A stretch of 64,000 bases of DNA from Glandiceps talaboti (GCF_964340395.1 NC_135550.1:496001-560000), one strand, 5' to 3'. Shown: positions 1 through 9,949, counted from the stretch's first letter. Notes: generated by a model not told the origin, from the sequence alone. A program made the numbers and translations.

Positions 1-143
1 CTTAAATGGGGTCTACTTTACATTATTTTGTTTGGTCTAAAATAAGGTCTTGGAAGGAATCACATGATCAATTCTCGACTAGTTCGAAGTTTAACGCAAG
101 GTGTACTTCTGTTATAATGTTTATTTAAATGGCATTCATATTT

Positions 144-353
144 TTAAGCAAATTTACATTTATCACAAGTAAACTCAGGGAAAACACGTTCACATGTTGG
201 ACATGCATCAATATATTGGATTTTATTTTTCTCAGAACATTTTCTTGTGTTTTCATGTTTATTTAAATTATGCTGATGTTTAAAATGTCTATTACATATT
301 TCACATATATACTCAGGTGCTGAACGATTACAAGAATCACATTTAACTCGCAT
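144..353 (-). CDS. Small zinc-finger protein of the Polinton-like element
   Basis: A 69-residue, Cys-rich protein on the minus strand. The sequence shows three Cys pairs (CDSC near residue 5, CEIC near residue 17, CPTC near residue 51) and a final CDKC. The second pair is followed by HFKHQHNLNKHE and a further Cys, which looks like a C2H2/C2HC finger. Nucleic-acid binding is inferred from this pattern only. The start is the ATG at 353. About 38-67 bases upstream of it lies a box that is also found at the same distance upstream of the other minus-strand end gene (17,217). The gene sits outermost on the left of the element and is intact. A host zinc-finger fragment is possible but less likely given the A+T-rich setting and neighbours. 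Confidence 0.6.
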   Translation of the reverse strand: MRVKCDSCNRSAPEYICEICNRHFKHQHNLNKHENTRKCSEKNKIQYIDACPTCERVFPEFTCDKCKFA

Positions 354-390
354 TGTTTATTCGTAAATACTTTGAATATGCATATATACC

Positions 391-424
391 CTGTGTTGTT
401 ATCTCTCTAATTGAGCGCACGCCA
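391..424 (-). promoter_or_regulatory. Candidate promoter box shared with 17,251-17,281
   Basis: The plus-strand text from CTGTGTTG to TTGAGCGCACG strongly resembles 17,251-17,281 (CTGTGTTT to TTGAGTGTACG). Each copy lies about 35-67 bases upstream of the ATG of a minus-strand gene. The equal spacing suggests a shared promoter element; this is inference. Confidence 0.35.
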
Positions 425-478
425 ACCTTTAGGTAAACGTTAGTAACTGTAAGTAATTTAGTACTTTTAAGTAAACTT

Positions 479-1147
479 TTAAGTAAGTTCGAGTTGAAAT
501 GAAATTGGCCAACCATTAAAATCTATTGGTTCGTTATTTTGATTAGTTATCCAAATTCGAAGATTAGTTATATTCATTTTCTTGATGGGTACTGGAATAT
601 TCGCAGGAAATGAATAAGTCACAGGTTCTCCTATTTCACCCTTATTTTCCTGTATCGTTAAAATTTGTAAATAATTAGACCTTTTCCCATTGATGTAATT
701 AGTAGGTGTATCTATAATATCACAGTAGACTACGTATTCAGTCACAGGAAGAAAATCTGCTTTGTTTGGACTAATACCTGGTGAAATATATTCTTTCTCT
801 TCAAAACCAAGTATTTTCGCAAAATTCTTAGGCTTTGAAAAGTCTACTTTAACGTTTTCACCGAGTATCATCTGTGTTTTTCCTGTTGGTAAAATTCTCT
901 TAAAATTAAAAAATCTTGATCTACCAATCGCTTGCGATAATGTTTCTACACTGTAATTACCTGGTTCTACTTTTTTAACTGACGTTTTTTTATCAACGGT
1001 AAAAGCAATTTCATTGTTTTCTTTCGTAATATTATACCAAGAATTATATAGTTTACACTCCAACAATCGTATCTGTGAATAACCAATCAACGTTTCTGTA
1101 AAACTGATAGTAATATCATTAGATTTTTCGTTTATATACAACTTCAT
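479..1147 (-). CDS. Penton-like minor capsid protein (candidate)
   Basis: An intact 222-residue protein, starting at the ATG at 1147 and diverging from the gene at 1,196. It is rich in beta-prone segments. Visible landmarks are a PGNYSVETL segment near residue 62, a FAKILGFE segment near residue 107, a VYCDIIDTPTNYINGKRS segment near 140-157, and a C-terminal ITNQNNEPIDFNG segment. This layout matches, from general memory, the single-jelly-roll minor capsid (penton-like) proteins of animal Polinton-like elements, which form the vertices of the virion. The family call rests on these landmarks and on the nearby capsid and ATPase genes. A structure prediction showing a single jelly roll would settle it. 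No break is seen. Confidence 0.55.
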   Translation of the reverse strand: MKLYINEKSNDITISFTETLIGYSQIRLLECKLYNSWYNITKENNEIAFTVDKKTSVKKVEPGNYSVETLSQAIGRSRFFNFKRILPTGKTQMILGENVKVDFSKPKNFAKILGFEEKEYISPGISPNKADFLPVTEYVVYCDIIDTPTNYINGKRSNYLQILTIQENKGEIGEPVTYSFPANIPVPIKKMNITNLRIWITNQNNEPIDFNGWPISFQLELT

Positions 1148-1195
1148 TGTTTTTAATAGTATAGTATAGTATATATAATATATAAATATTATAAT
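1148..1195. promoter_or_regulatory. Divergent promoter between the minor capsid gene and the gene at 1,196
   Basis: Only 48 bases separate two divergent ATGs. They are almost pure A+T and contain tandem AGTATAGTATAGTATA followed by TATATAATATATAA. The same ATAGTATA-type motif precedes most genes of the element, so this spacer probably serves both directions. Confidence 0.45.
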
Positions 1196-2194
1196 ATGCC
1201 ATCAAATTTTGGACTAGGTATGATAACACCTCAAGGATATGCACTTGATGATCTCAGAGATGTTAACACATCAAGTTTATCCGGACGACATAATAATAAA
1301 GATTTTATTTTAAGATGGAAAAATGAAAAGAAAATATTTAATATAGAACCAGCGGCAGTTCAATCACACGAACATACCAATAATTTAGTAGACCTAAATG
1401 ATGTAGATGAGACAATCGAAGAATATAGAGTATCAAAACATCATGTACCATTTGGTTTTGCGTATAGCAACAGAGATGCTACGTTCTATGCTTTTGAATT
1501 ACCACGAGATTTTGTTGTAATGCTTGAAAAGCCATTAACTATTGATCATGGTTTAACTGATCGAGTTCCATATGTGTTAGTTTATAATGATAATAATAAG
1601 ACATTTAATTTAGCTGATATCAGACACTATTTAGCGGAACCAGATCCTAGACTAGACCTGTTGAATCCAAAGATTCATTTAAAATTGGATACTACAACAA
1701 CATTAGTAAATAATGACAATACTTTTCGTAAAATTATGAATTTAGGGGAATGGTATTGTAATTATTATCTTCAAGAAGGAAATATTCAGTTATTTTATGA
1801 TGCGCAGTTTAATGTACTCGGTTTGAAACCTATTGATGAGGCTAAACTAAAATTGTCTAGTGCTGGTGATGTGATGACGGATAATATAAAGAAAGTAACC
1901 AGTGGTACTATTATTATTAAATGTATTAAATTAAATACTGAGGGTGAATATGATACTATTTTTTTAGATGGACTTTCAATAAAGTGTGACCGACGTACAT
2001 TTTTAACTATTAAAATTCATATTGATAACGAGAATATTAATGTTACTTTTACAGAAAATAAAGTGTCATCTAAATTAGCAGAAGCGTTAATAGAAAATGA
2101 AGTGTCATATGCAACAACACAGGGGTTAAAGTTTTTAGATATTAAAACAATACTTTTAAAACGTATGATTCTTATAGATTTTAAAGTATTTTAA
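1196..2194 (+). CDS. Polinton-like element protein with N-terminal LDDLRD motif, unknown function
   Basis: An intact 332-residue protein. The start is the ATG directly after the A+T-rich divergent promoter. I do not recognise a named family. The N-terminus has GYALDDLRD (residues about 14-22), then a Lys/Trp-rich segment (LRWKNEKKIF). The next gene (2,220) begins with the same arrangement (LSLNDLRD, then YLEYKNKIFRL), so the two are probably paralogues. The rest is rich in short beta-prone and Asn/Asp segments with no membrane span or signal peptide. In this position next to the penton-like gene, a virion surface or attachment role is conceivable, but nothing in the sequence proves it. Confidence 0.5.
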   Translation: MPSNFGLGMITPQGYALDDLRDVNTSSLSGRHNNKDFILRWKNEKKIFNIEPAAVQSHEHTNNLVDLNDVDETIEEYRVSKHHVPFGFAYSNRDATFYAFELPRDFVVMLEKPLTIDHGLTDRVPYVLVYNDNNKTFNLADIRHYLAEPDPRLDLLNPKIHLKLDTTTTLVNNDNTFRKIMNLGEWYCNYYLQEGNIQLFYDAQFNVLGLKPIDEAKLKLSSAGDVMTDNIKKVTSGTIIIKCIKLNTEGEYDTIFLDGLSIKCDRRTFLTIKIHIDNENINVTFTENKVSSKLAEALIENEVSYATTQGLKFLDIKTILLKRMILIDFKVF

Positions 2195-2219
2195 ATAGAT
2201 TAATTATATATACATAATA

Positions 2220-2770
2220 ATGACCACAACATTAAACTCTCTCAGCTTATCTCTCAATGATCTCAGGGATTTTAAATTAAAGAAACCAATCTTAGGTGAT
2301 AAATATTACTTAGAATATAAAAATAAAATATTTAGACTAAAACCGGTGCCTCCTCCAAAACCTAAAACAGAAGAAAGAGGAGAAGAAATTGCAATAATTG
2401 TAAAAAACCGTAAAAAATTGTTAAATTATTTGTACTTGAAAGTTTACATACAATAAATACAGATAAAGTAACTTTTAGTCAACGAGGAAATAGTTATCAC
2501 ATTCTACCAGGAAGTTATCACATTCAACATTTTTTATCATCCAATGATACTTTTAAAAATGCTAAATCTCTCATAAATTATTCCATTTTTATAGAATTCG
2601 ATAATAAAAAACTAGTTCATACAATGTATGCTATATATGATTCTGTAAATTCATATCTTTTGCCAACATCTAAGTCTTGGTTAATTAATGTTAAAAAAGG
2701 TCCAGAATCTATACTACTTTTGAATATTACTGGGATTATCAACACGATGCTACCTGGAAATTCACTTTGA
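2220..2770 (+). pseudogene. Frameshifted paralogue of the 1,196 protein
   Basis: The first 78 codons (2,220-2,456) start with LSLNDLRD and YLEYKNKIFRL, matching the start of the upstream protein. Just before 2,430 the frame is lost in a run of A. The coding pattern goes on in another plus frame, without stops, to the TGA at 2,768-2,770; that part includes a PGSYHI segment. So this is one gene of about 180 codons broken by a single indel. It has its own TATATACATAATA leader 26 bases after the preceding stop. Its function is unknown. If virion-exposed, it may be a duplicated variant of its neighbour; that is inference. Confidence 0.5.
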
Positions 2771-2964
2771 TTATCAAACCTCTTAAAAATAATATTGTTA
2801 CTTTTGTAAACTGATAATTTCTCTTCTAGCTGGTTATATCGTTTGTTCGATTTAATTATCAAAAATAATAGTAAATTTTTGTTTACTATTTTTATATGTT
2901 TACTATTTTTATATGTTTACTATTTTATATTTTTATATGTTTTCATATATAGTAATACCACAAA
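2771..2964. other. A+T-rich spacer
   Basis: No gene is supported. It holds a short tandem of TTTACTATTTTTATATG-like units (about 2,880-2,940) and a TATATAGTAATA motif (about 2,946-2,957) just ahead of the next ATG. Confidence 0.5.
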
Positions 2965-3435
2965 ATGATTGACCAAGTTACCGCAAATATCAAAACGATA
3001 CAAGACCTACTCGATTATCGTACACGAGTATGTAGTGCATATAGACGTTCTTATAAATTATTAAGTCGTGTTAATAAAGGAATACTTATTACTAGTGGGA
3101 TTATTTCAGGAGTTGGTGCATTAGCTGCTGTTCCAGCGATTCCAGTTTTTATTAGTTTATTAGCAGCTGTTCCAATAGTTGTTACAGTTGTCAACCAAAA
3201 CTTAAAATTATCGGATAAAGTATCACGATTAAAAGTACAATATAAGAATTTCAAAGAATTACTAACATATACGCAAGCAAATATTTACTCTCAAACACCT
3301 CAGGAATTTATTCAGGAAGTATTCATGAAGTCTCTCGAAATGCAGAAAGCTGCCAATTATGCTCCACCTTTGAAACGTTATTTAAAGTATTATAAACTTA
3401 ATGGTTATTCAGAGCCACATGCTATAGTTAAATAA
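2965..3435 (+). CDS. Small membrane protein of the element, unknown function
   Basis: An intact 156-residue protein. It starts at an ATG about 8 bases after a TATATAGTAATA motif. Residues about 38-75 form a long hydrophobic stretch (GILITSGIISGVGALAAVP, then FISLLAAVPIVVTVV), best read as two close membrane spans or a hairpin. The flanks are basic and helical (RTRVCSAYRRSYK before; KLSDKVSRLKVQYKNFKELL after). A membrane-active virion or morphogenesis role is plausible but not shown. I do not recognise a family. No damage is visible. Confidence 0.5.
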   Translation: MIDQVTANIKTIQDLLDYRTRVCSAYRRSYKLLSRVNKGILITSGIISGVGALAAVPAIPVFISLLAAVPIVVTVVNQNLKLSDKVSRLKVQYKNFKELLTYTQANIYSQTPQEFIQEVFMKSLEMQKAANYAPPLKRYLKYYKLNGYSEPHAIVK

Positions 3436-3536
3436 TGAAATAATGAAATAATAATAAAAAAAAAATAATATATTTATAAATTTACTAATAATGTTTACTA
3501 ATATAATATAATATAATATATATACTATACTATACT

Positions 3537-4088
3537 ATGGATCAGTATTTGCGAGACTTGTATTATAATTCTGATTTAGCATACAGCGGCATCACAAAAT
3601 TGTGGCGTAAAATCAAAGCAGATCAGAAAGTGAACGGAGTGAATGGAGTGAAACAAAAAATTAAATCTAAAATTAAATATAAGGAATTGAAACAATGGTT
3701 GGAAGAACAAGAACTTTACACTATGCACAAACCAGCGATTAAAAAGTTCCCTTACCGCAAAGTAATTGTTTCTGGAATTGATGACCAGTGGCAAGCTGAC
3801 ATTGTAGATATGCCCAATGACCAGAGTAAGAATCAGGGGTATCGTTACATCCTGACTGTTATCGATGTGTTATCGAAGTATGCCTGGGCGATACCACTCA
3901 AGTCAAAACGTGGTATTGAAATGGCTGACTTCTTTGAATTAATTTTTAAAGACCGTGAACCGAATAAAATACAGTTTGATGAAGGTCGAGAATTTTACAA
4001 TAACCATTTACATAGTATAATCTCCGTGGATATACAAAACATACTAGTCAACATGGATGTTTATGTGAAACTGATCGATTCAATATAA
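3537..4088 (+). pseudogene. Polinton-type DDE (rve) integrase, C-terminally truncated
   Basis: The N-terminal region (residues 1-60, LYYNS...AYSGITKLWRKIK, then LKQWLEEQELYTMHKP) is the DNA-binding part typical of Polinton integrases. The catalytic core follows: WQADIVDM (Asp88, first acidic residue), YRYILTVIDVLSKYAWAIPLKSKRG, and KIQFDEGREF (Asp148, second acidic residue). These enzymes insert the linear element into host DNA. The third catalytic Glu, expected about 35 residues after Asp148, is missing: homology stops near residue 155 (about 4,005) and the last 25 residues are unrelated. The chromodomain-like C-terminus is also gone. The copy cannot be active as it stands. The ATG overlaps a TATACTATACTATG motif. 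Confidence 0.85.
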
Positions 4089-4090
4089 AA

Positions 4091-5242
4091 TTGAGAGATA
4101 TATTCAAAAACTACATATTAATTCATTATAATGCAGACAGTGCCAACAAATGGTTGAAAGGTCCAAATATGCATTACTGGGATCAACAATTGAAATTTGC
4201 TGTTTGGTTAGGTACGACCGGATGCGGTGTTAGTATTCACGATCATCTGTATAATGATGATATTCCAAAACAGATTCAATCATTTTTTAGATTCCACGTG
4301 TACTTTACGATACGTCGTATATTAAATGAACTTTCTTGCCCACTACCTGATGACCCCGACACTTTTAATAAAGTCGATAATTTATATGATGTATTGTCTT
4401 ATCATAAAATATGCGATGAATTCGGATTAGATTATAATACAGATTTCAGATTCACGTATGACACATCGGGAAACAATGGTATAGGTGTCGGTTATGAGTG
4501 GTGGAAAAAAGCATATATAAAAGATATCCAATATAAATATCAAGATACAATGGTTGAAAACCCTGATGCTCCAGATGAGGCTCTCAGAAGTTGACATTGG
4601 TATAAATTTCAAAATCCTGATTATAAGCAGTACAATTATTTTGTTTTACCAAACAGCACAGGTTTTACGCAAGCAGGTTTAGGACGATTAAATCGATCGA
4701 TCGAATCTTATGTATATTGCGTGTTAGGAAGTCAAGCAGACACGCGAGTAAGTATAGCAAACTCTGGCGGTGCTGGTCAAGAAACGAGACAAAAAATGAT
4801 TTCATTACTCGAGGATGAGACGAGAGGCAGTAATGAGGATGATAGTATACCCCGTTATCAAAATATAATTAATGCAACGAGTGTAAAGTTAAATCTAGCC
4901 ATTTCTCCTTCTTTATGGTTAATCCCGAGTAAAATGATTATAAATTTGAATACGAATGTGGCGGGTTATAACAATTTCTTACAACAAGCGACAGAAGATA
5001 TGAAGTTCGGTTATAACAACATAAATAATGACGTAAAAGAATCAGCATTAAAAGAAATGGAAGGTCATGATGATCCAGTAGAACGACTAGATGCGGTTGA
5101 AGCGGTAGCAGGTGTAGCAGTTCCAGCAGGTGTAGCAGTAACACCAGAAGCGCCAGCAGTCGAAGCGGTAGCAGCGCATGGTGAGCATGACGTTGTTCAT
5201 GAATATTCAACGATGGGAATAATAGTTGGGATAATATTTTAA
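4091..5242 (+). pseudogene. Conserved protein of animal Polinton-like elements, one stop and no clear start
   Basis: One reading frame runs from the junction after the integrase to 5,242, broken only by a TGA at 4,592-4,594. Landmarks are GPNMHYWDQQLKFAVW near the start, TTGCGVS, FFRFHVYFTIRRILNEL, and after the stop GFTQAGLGRLNRSIESYVYCVLGSQ. I recall a protein with these segments as a regular member of animal Polinton-like elements, beside the capsid genes; its function is unknown to me. There is no ATG: the frame opens at about 4,017 inside the truncated integrase end. A deletion therefore probably removed the integrase C-terminus together with this gene's start. The C-terminus has an Ala/Val/Glu-rich repeat region (residues about 335-365) and ends hydrophobic. 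Confidence 0.6.
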
Positions 5243-5292
5243 AGTTACTTATTTATATAGCTTTGCTATAGTATTTATATAGTATTAGTAAA

Positions 5293-6558
5293 ATGGCTGA
5301 CTTTGATCCTTTCGATATTAATCCTTATGAATATGAAAATGTAGATGAAAATGTAGGTGACCTTGGAGACCCTGGAGAAGACTTGGAAATGACAGACTAC
5401 GAACAAGATTCGTTGGATTTTGAATTAATGGGTGGTTTCCAGGAAACATCATTCACTGACCCGATAGACCCCATTGGTCCCGCAACAGATGCTGGAGCTA
5501 AATTGACTGAATTAAAAACTAAAGTATTATTGGATACTATTGATGCAGTTATCAAAAAAAGTGGCGTGCCAGTTAATCGAACTGAATTACGATTAAATAC
5601 ATATGTAGGAAAGGATGGACAGTTGTATCATAACATAAGAAATCAACGGATTACAAAAAACGGTAAACTTTTAGCTAAAAGTACAATAAAAAGTAAAATT
5701 GGTACTGCAGCTGCTAATATACTTTTCGAGGATACTGTTGTTGACACTACTGCTGCGACTATAGGTCCGTTGTTACCATTAAATGTGGATGAAGTTGAAG
5801 CAATAGATTTAACACCATCAATGATTGGTCAATTAAGGGACTATCCAGCCGACCTCAGAAGAGACACTGTAGGTAATAAAGATGAAATCAGTAAGGTTGA
5901 AAACAAAATTGAAGAATGGAATGAACTCAATCCTGAATATACAATCATGCGTAAAGAAATTGATACAGCAGTCAAAAGTTTAGAAGATTTGTATGATAGA
6001 AAAAAAGAATTGGAAAACAGACCAAAAATTGAAGAATTAACGCAAGATGAAAAAAAGGAATTAGGTAGAATAGAGGTTCATATCTTAAAATATAATAAAG
6101 AAACTGATATTTTACATAATAAGTTAGCTGAGACATCTTCTTTGAAAGAAGTACTCAAAGACCCAAACCTTAGTATTAAAGATAAACTGGTAATTCTTTT
6201 CAAACGTAATGGAGTTACTATAGTTTCATTGGCAACAGCACTCGGTTTAGTTTTAACTACCATAGCCATTACATTAGGTATGAAATCACCACCCACTAGT
6301 AGTAGCGGTAGCGGTAGCGGTGGACCAGTCAAAGCAGTTATTAAACATGTTGCGGATGTATTAAAATGGCTCGGTAATAAAGCAGCTATGGCACTGCCAG
6401 GTATTATTGGTACTATCGTGTCATTTGTTTTAAAAACAGCGGGACAAGTTGTAGGATTTATAGCTGAACATGTATGGCTGTTGGCAACTGCAATAGCGGT
6501 ATACCTTTATGAACGGATTTTAACTAAACAAACAAACAAAAATAAAATAAATAAATGA
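5293..6558 (+). CDS. Conserved membrane protein of animal Polinton-like elements
   Basis: An intact 421-residue protein. The N-terminus is very acidic (residues 1-45). The middle (about 190-290) is a charged, coiled-coil-like region (EISKVENKIEEWNEL, DLYDRKKELENRP). The C-terminal third has an LKEVLKDP...IKDKLVILFKRNGVTIVSLATALG segment and a first hydrophobic span. Next come a Ser/Gly linker (TSSSGSGSGGP) and an amphipathic segment (VLKWLGNKAAMALPGIIGTI), then one or two more membrane spans and a basic tail. The combination of the NGVTI span and the ALPGIIG segment is, from memory, a hallmark of an unnamed Polinton protein. A virion membrane or minor capsid role is a guess. TATAGTAT motifs lie at about 5,267-5,285, just before the ATG. 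Confidence 0.6.
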   Translation: MADFDPFDINPYEYENVDENVGDLGDPGEDLEMTDYEQDSLDFELMGGFQETSFTDPIDPIGPATDAGAKLTELKTKVLLDTIDAVIKKSGVPVNRTELRLNTYVGKDGQLYHNIRNQRITKNGKLLAKSTIKSKIGTAAANILFEDTVVDTTAATIGPLLPLNVDEVEAIDLTPSMIGQLRDYPADLRRDTVGNKDEISKVENKIEEWNELNPEYTIMRKEIDTAVKSLEDLYDRKKELENRPKIEELTQDEKKELGRIEVHILKYNKETDILHNKLAETSSLKEVLKDPNLSIKDKLVILFKRNGVTIVSLATALGLVLTTIAITLGMKSPPTSSSGSGSGGPVKAVIKHVADVLKWLGNKAAMALPGIIGTIVSFVLKTAGQVVGFIAEHVWLLATAIAVYLYERILTKQTNKNKINK

Positions 6559-6632
6559 AAAAATAAAATACTATTAAAATACTAATATTTTTTTTGTATT
6601 TTAGTATAAATGTAATATATAGTATAGGAAAA

Positions 6633-7883
6633 ATGCCTTACAATAGAGAACTTCAAGGTGATTACTCAAAATTGAACGCACTCGGTAGTAAAGGAGAGAG
6701 AACTCATCACGTTGTAACGTATAATCCAAATCGTGCAAAACCCGGTGAAGTTTTATATATCAGATGTCCAAAATTAGAAGACACTGTTGTTCTAACGGGT
6801 AAATTCAATCTTGTTTTTGATCTTAAACTAAACGGTCATAATGAGAACTTCGTTTTTCAAAACCTGTCTGCTAACATCATTAGTCGATTAGTTTTAAAAT
6901 TCGAAGGGGAAATCTTAATTGATTTAACAAACTACAATTTAGTACAAACGTATAAAGATCTGTATTCAGATAGAACAAATAAAACGCTGTATGGAATTCA
7001 GTCAGAAAATCTCCGAAAATTGAGAAGCGATAATATTGATGGAGTTGGTGGTGGGGCTTTCTTAGGAGAGGGTGCACTTCATAAGGCATACGGTAAAAAA
7101 TATGCGATCGATCTCGCGAAATTGCATCCTATAATGAATGGTCATGGAGCCGTATATCCTTCGAGCTTAGGAAGTCATATCGAATGGGAGATTACTCTTG
7201 CTCCTGTTAATAAAATCCTAGTAAGTGAAGACACGGATCGTTGGGATTATACTTTAACAAACATCCAACTTGAATATGAAACGATAAGAGATTCAAAGTT
7301 AGCTATGGAAATTAAGGGTTAATTTAACAGTGGTAAAAGTTTTCTTTATGAACATATTCAACATTTCAGAACAATTAACTTCTCTGGTACGAATACAATT
7401 ATTAACGAGAATATTAATATACCACGTAGAAGCTTGAAATGAATTTTTGTATTATTCGGTAAACCACAGCTACAAAATAAATTAGATACCGAATTATTCT
7501 TTAATCCTAGTATTAATTCTGTTGCAATAACGATAGAAGGTATCGCAAATAAAGTGTATGCACAGGGATTATCTCCTAGAAAATTTTGGGAAGAAACCAG
7601 ACGTTATTTCATGTCATCTGAGTTCTGTTGCGATAAACTAGAGGAAATAACTGAGGAAAACATTCTGTTAAATAAATATTGTTTGTTTATTGATTTAAGA
7701 AGTTTTAAGGATAATAGATATCATGGTAGTGGTCTGAAAGTTATGAATACAAAAGATGGGGTTCAACTGGAAATTCAACGAGAATCCACAGACCCGCAAG
7801 AAAAAATAACTGCAAATATTTTCATTATAAGTGATGCTATGCTTAAAATTCAAGAATCTAAATTAAAATCTATTATATATTAA
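6633..7883 (+). pseudogene. Double-jelly-roll major capsid protein with two in-frame stops
   Basis: About 417 codons, all in one frame, interrupted by TAA at 7,320-7,322 and TGA at 7,439-7,441. The start is the ATG at 6,633, after TATATAGTATAGG; the upstream ATG at 6,594 lies in leader sequence. The N-terminal half has the Polinton/PLV major capsid pattern: LYIRCPKLEDTVVLTGKFNL, then NLSANIISRLVLKFEGE and YNLVQTYKDLYSDRTNK. The second half resumes after the stops with a FEEHIQ-type beta region, KVYAQGLSPRKFWEETRRYF and a beta-rich end. Such proteins form trimers that build the icosahedral shell. Length and two-part layout fit a double jelly roll. Other capsid-like folds cannot be excluded without modelling. 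The stops make the copy non-functional unless they are read through. Confidence 0.75.
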
Positions 7884-7913
7884 CATTATTGATACTATTA
7901 ATACTATTAGTAT

Positions 7914-8520
7914 ATGAAAATGATCTGACTTGACCCTCCTTTCAATATGCTTATTAGTGCACCGACATGTTCGGGTAAAACAGAGTTCATTATGGAACTA
8001 TTACAAACGTATTATAAAAACGTATTCGATTACATAATCATAATCTGTCCGACGTTCATAAACAATAAAGCTTACGATAGAAAATGTATTTACAAAGACT
8101 CGGACATTATTATAATGATTCCTAACATAGAAAAAATAAATGAAAGTATTGAACTCGTGTATGAGTGTTATAAAAATACAAAAAGTCTAATCATACTAGA
8201 TGACTGCGCTTTCACGAAGGATGTCAAATCTCGTGTCAATATTTTAACAAAGTTAGCATTTTCAGCTCGTCATGATAATATTAGCGTATGGGTACGTATG
8301 GCAACGATTTACGAGTATCGCTAAAACATTTCGAGAAAACATCGGTATGCTTGTTCTGTATTACACTCCGAGTAAAAATGATGTGAAAGAAATAATTGAA
8401 AACTATGGAATGGAATTAAATAAGGAAGAAATTAGTGAATTTATAAAACAATTAAAATATACTCCTTATAGTAAATTAGTATTTCGTTTAAGACAACCTT
8501 ATAATATAGATTTAGTATAG
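7914..8520 (+). pseudogene. Packaging ATPase (FtsK/HerA, A32-like), stop plus frameshift
   Basis: This enzyme would power DNA packaging into the capsid. Walker A is SAPTCSGKTEF (about 7,956-7,988). Walker B is SLIILDDC (about 8,188-8,211). The frame is then lost near 8,290, and the coding pattern continues in the next plus frame with QRFTSIAKTFRENIGMLVLYYTPS and SKLVFRLRQPYNI, the usual C-terminal part of Polinton ATPases. The best start is the ATG at 7,914, after ATACTATTAATACTATTAG; that frame has a TGA at 7,926-7,928, and LDPPFNM follows directly before Walker A. The ATG at 7,947 would start inside the conserved region. Length, about 200 residues, fits the family. Confidence 0.8.
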
Positions 8521-8701
8521 ATTTAGTATAATTAATCTGATATAGTTAGTATAATATGTCATTAACATGTCATTGCTGTTAATCAATGATGTTACCAATA
8601 TTTGTTGGTTATTTATTGTGTTAGTTATCATCTACTTTTTTTACAAAATAAATAAAAATATAAATAATATTTTACTATTATTATATAGTTACTATAACAA
8701 A

Positions 8702-9373
8702 ATGGAACAGACATTGTCAGAGCTCACTATTTTACAGCCGACAGCACCGGTAACAGCGACATCAGAGCCACAGGTGTCTCCAATAGTTAAGTACAGAGAA
8801 AGATTACTTTGCATCATTGCTGCTGGACAATCAAAAGCTTTCTTAGGAAAAAATTTCACTCTCGAATATATTGAAAAAGTGAGCGATAAAGAAATTGAAA
8901 AATATTATAAGATATATGAAAGCACTTACAGTTCTCTCGTAAGTGACAACATTGTAAATGGAGTTTTATTTGGGATTAGTAAAATAGTAGGACTTGTGCT
9001 TTCAGTACATAATGTGAATAAATTAAGTGACGACTTGAAAAACAATTGTCTTGTTACAAATCAATTCAAACAACTTACTGGAAAGTTAGCATACAGTTAT
9101 GGTCCTCTTTTGGCATTGACAAGTGGTGGTCTTATTATTTTAAATAGTATTAACTTTGCAACACACACTAGTCTCCTCAAGAAAAGTGACTTGAATGACT
9201 TGAATAGTCAAATTGAAAAAAATGACTTGAATAAATTGAGTCAACTTGATCAAGAACATGAACAAGAACTTGATATAGAACTTGATCAAGAACTTACTAA
9301 AGAACTTGATCAAGGTATTGAAAACAACTTGAAAATTGACTTGATTAAAAATAAAATAAAGTATAAAGTTTAA
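8702..9373 (+). CDS. Conserved protein of animal Polinton-like elements, helical, with C-terminal charged repeats
   Basis: An intact frame of 223 codons from the ATG at 8,702. An in-frame ATG at 8,567 would add 45 residues with a membrane span (WLFIVLVIIYFFY). I prefer 8,702 because ATATAGTTACTATAAC lies just upstream, but 8,567 also follows such a motif. The core has KYRERLLCIIAAGQSKAFLG, then EYIEKVSDKEIEKYYKIYES, a hydrophobic segment (VLFGISKIVGLVLSV) and a second one (SYGPLLALTSGGLIILNS). This core recurs, from memory, in animal Polinton-like elements without a known function. The C-terminus (about 190-250 of the long form) is an imperfect repeat of LDQE/LNDL-like units. Confidence 0.55.
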   Translation: MEQTLSELTILQPTAPVTATSEPQVSPIVKYRERLLCIIAAGQSKAFLGKNFTLEYIEKVSDKEIEKYYKIYESTYSSLVSDNIVNGVLFGISKIVGLVLSVHNVNKLSDDLKNNCLVTNQFKQLTGKLAYSYGPLLALTSGGLIILNSINFATHTSLLKKSDLNDLNSQIEKNDLNKLSQLDQEHEQELDIELDQELTKELDQGIENNLKIDLIKNKIKYKV

Positions 9374-9417
9374 ATATTTTATATTATATAGTTATTATAT
9401 ATATATTAGTGTAAAAA

Positions 9418-9848
9418 ATGAGTGATACAGAAAGTATAACACAACCTCAAGTAGAAACTCAAGTAGAGACTGTTACTACAAATAGTAAAACTAAAAATCC
9501 AGGTAGAGTTGCATGGGGAAAAAAATTAGCAGTAATTTCAGCTGAAGCAAAAAAAAACGAAAAAAAATTAAATCAAAAGAACCTATAGTCGATAGCGTCG
9601 AATCAATGGAACCAATAAAGGTAACTGAGCCAGACAATAAAAGCTCACAATTTAATAGTACTAATACTATGATTTTATTAACTCTTGGTTCATTAGTAAT
9701 TGGGGCAGCTGGTTTATATTATAAAAGACAGTGGTTTTTACAATCAAGTGATATCGTAAGCTTTCAGTTGTCAGCAGAGTCAACAGAGTCTAAACAATTA
9801 ACGACATTACAACCAGTTAAAAATAAAGCTCTATTTGAAATGGAATAA
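9418..9848 (+). pseudogene. Basic single-span membrane protein, frameshifted
   Basis: Frame 1 begins at the ATG at 9,418 and ends at the TAG at 9,586-9,588 (56 residues). It contains the basic NPGRVAWGKKLAVISAEAKK segment, which matches the conserved RVxxGKKLAExxRK motif I recall from Polinton small proteins. A second plus frame takes over in the A-rich stretch near 9,551-9,567 and runs to 9,848, with an acidic linker, a membrane span (TMILLTLGSLVIGAAGLYY) and a basic stop-transfer KRQ. The two parts make one gene of about 143 codons split by a one-base indel. A virion or DNA-binding membrane role is possible. Confidence 0.55.
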
Positions 9849-9949
9849 TAGAATAATATGAAATACTATGGAATAAAATATTAATTAAATTAATGATTAT
9901 TACATTTTTTAAATATATTATATTATATATACTATATACACAATACACA

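Noticed and set aside
4592-7928. Three in-frame TGA codons in element genes (4,592; 7,439; 7,926), suggesting TGA recoding
   Set aside because: There is also an in-frame TAA (7,320) and at least five frameshifts in the same element, so ordinary decay explains it better.
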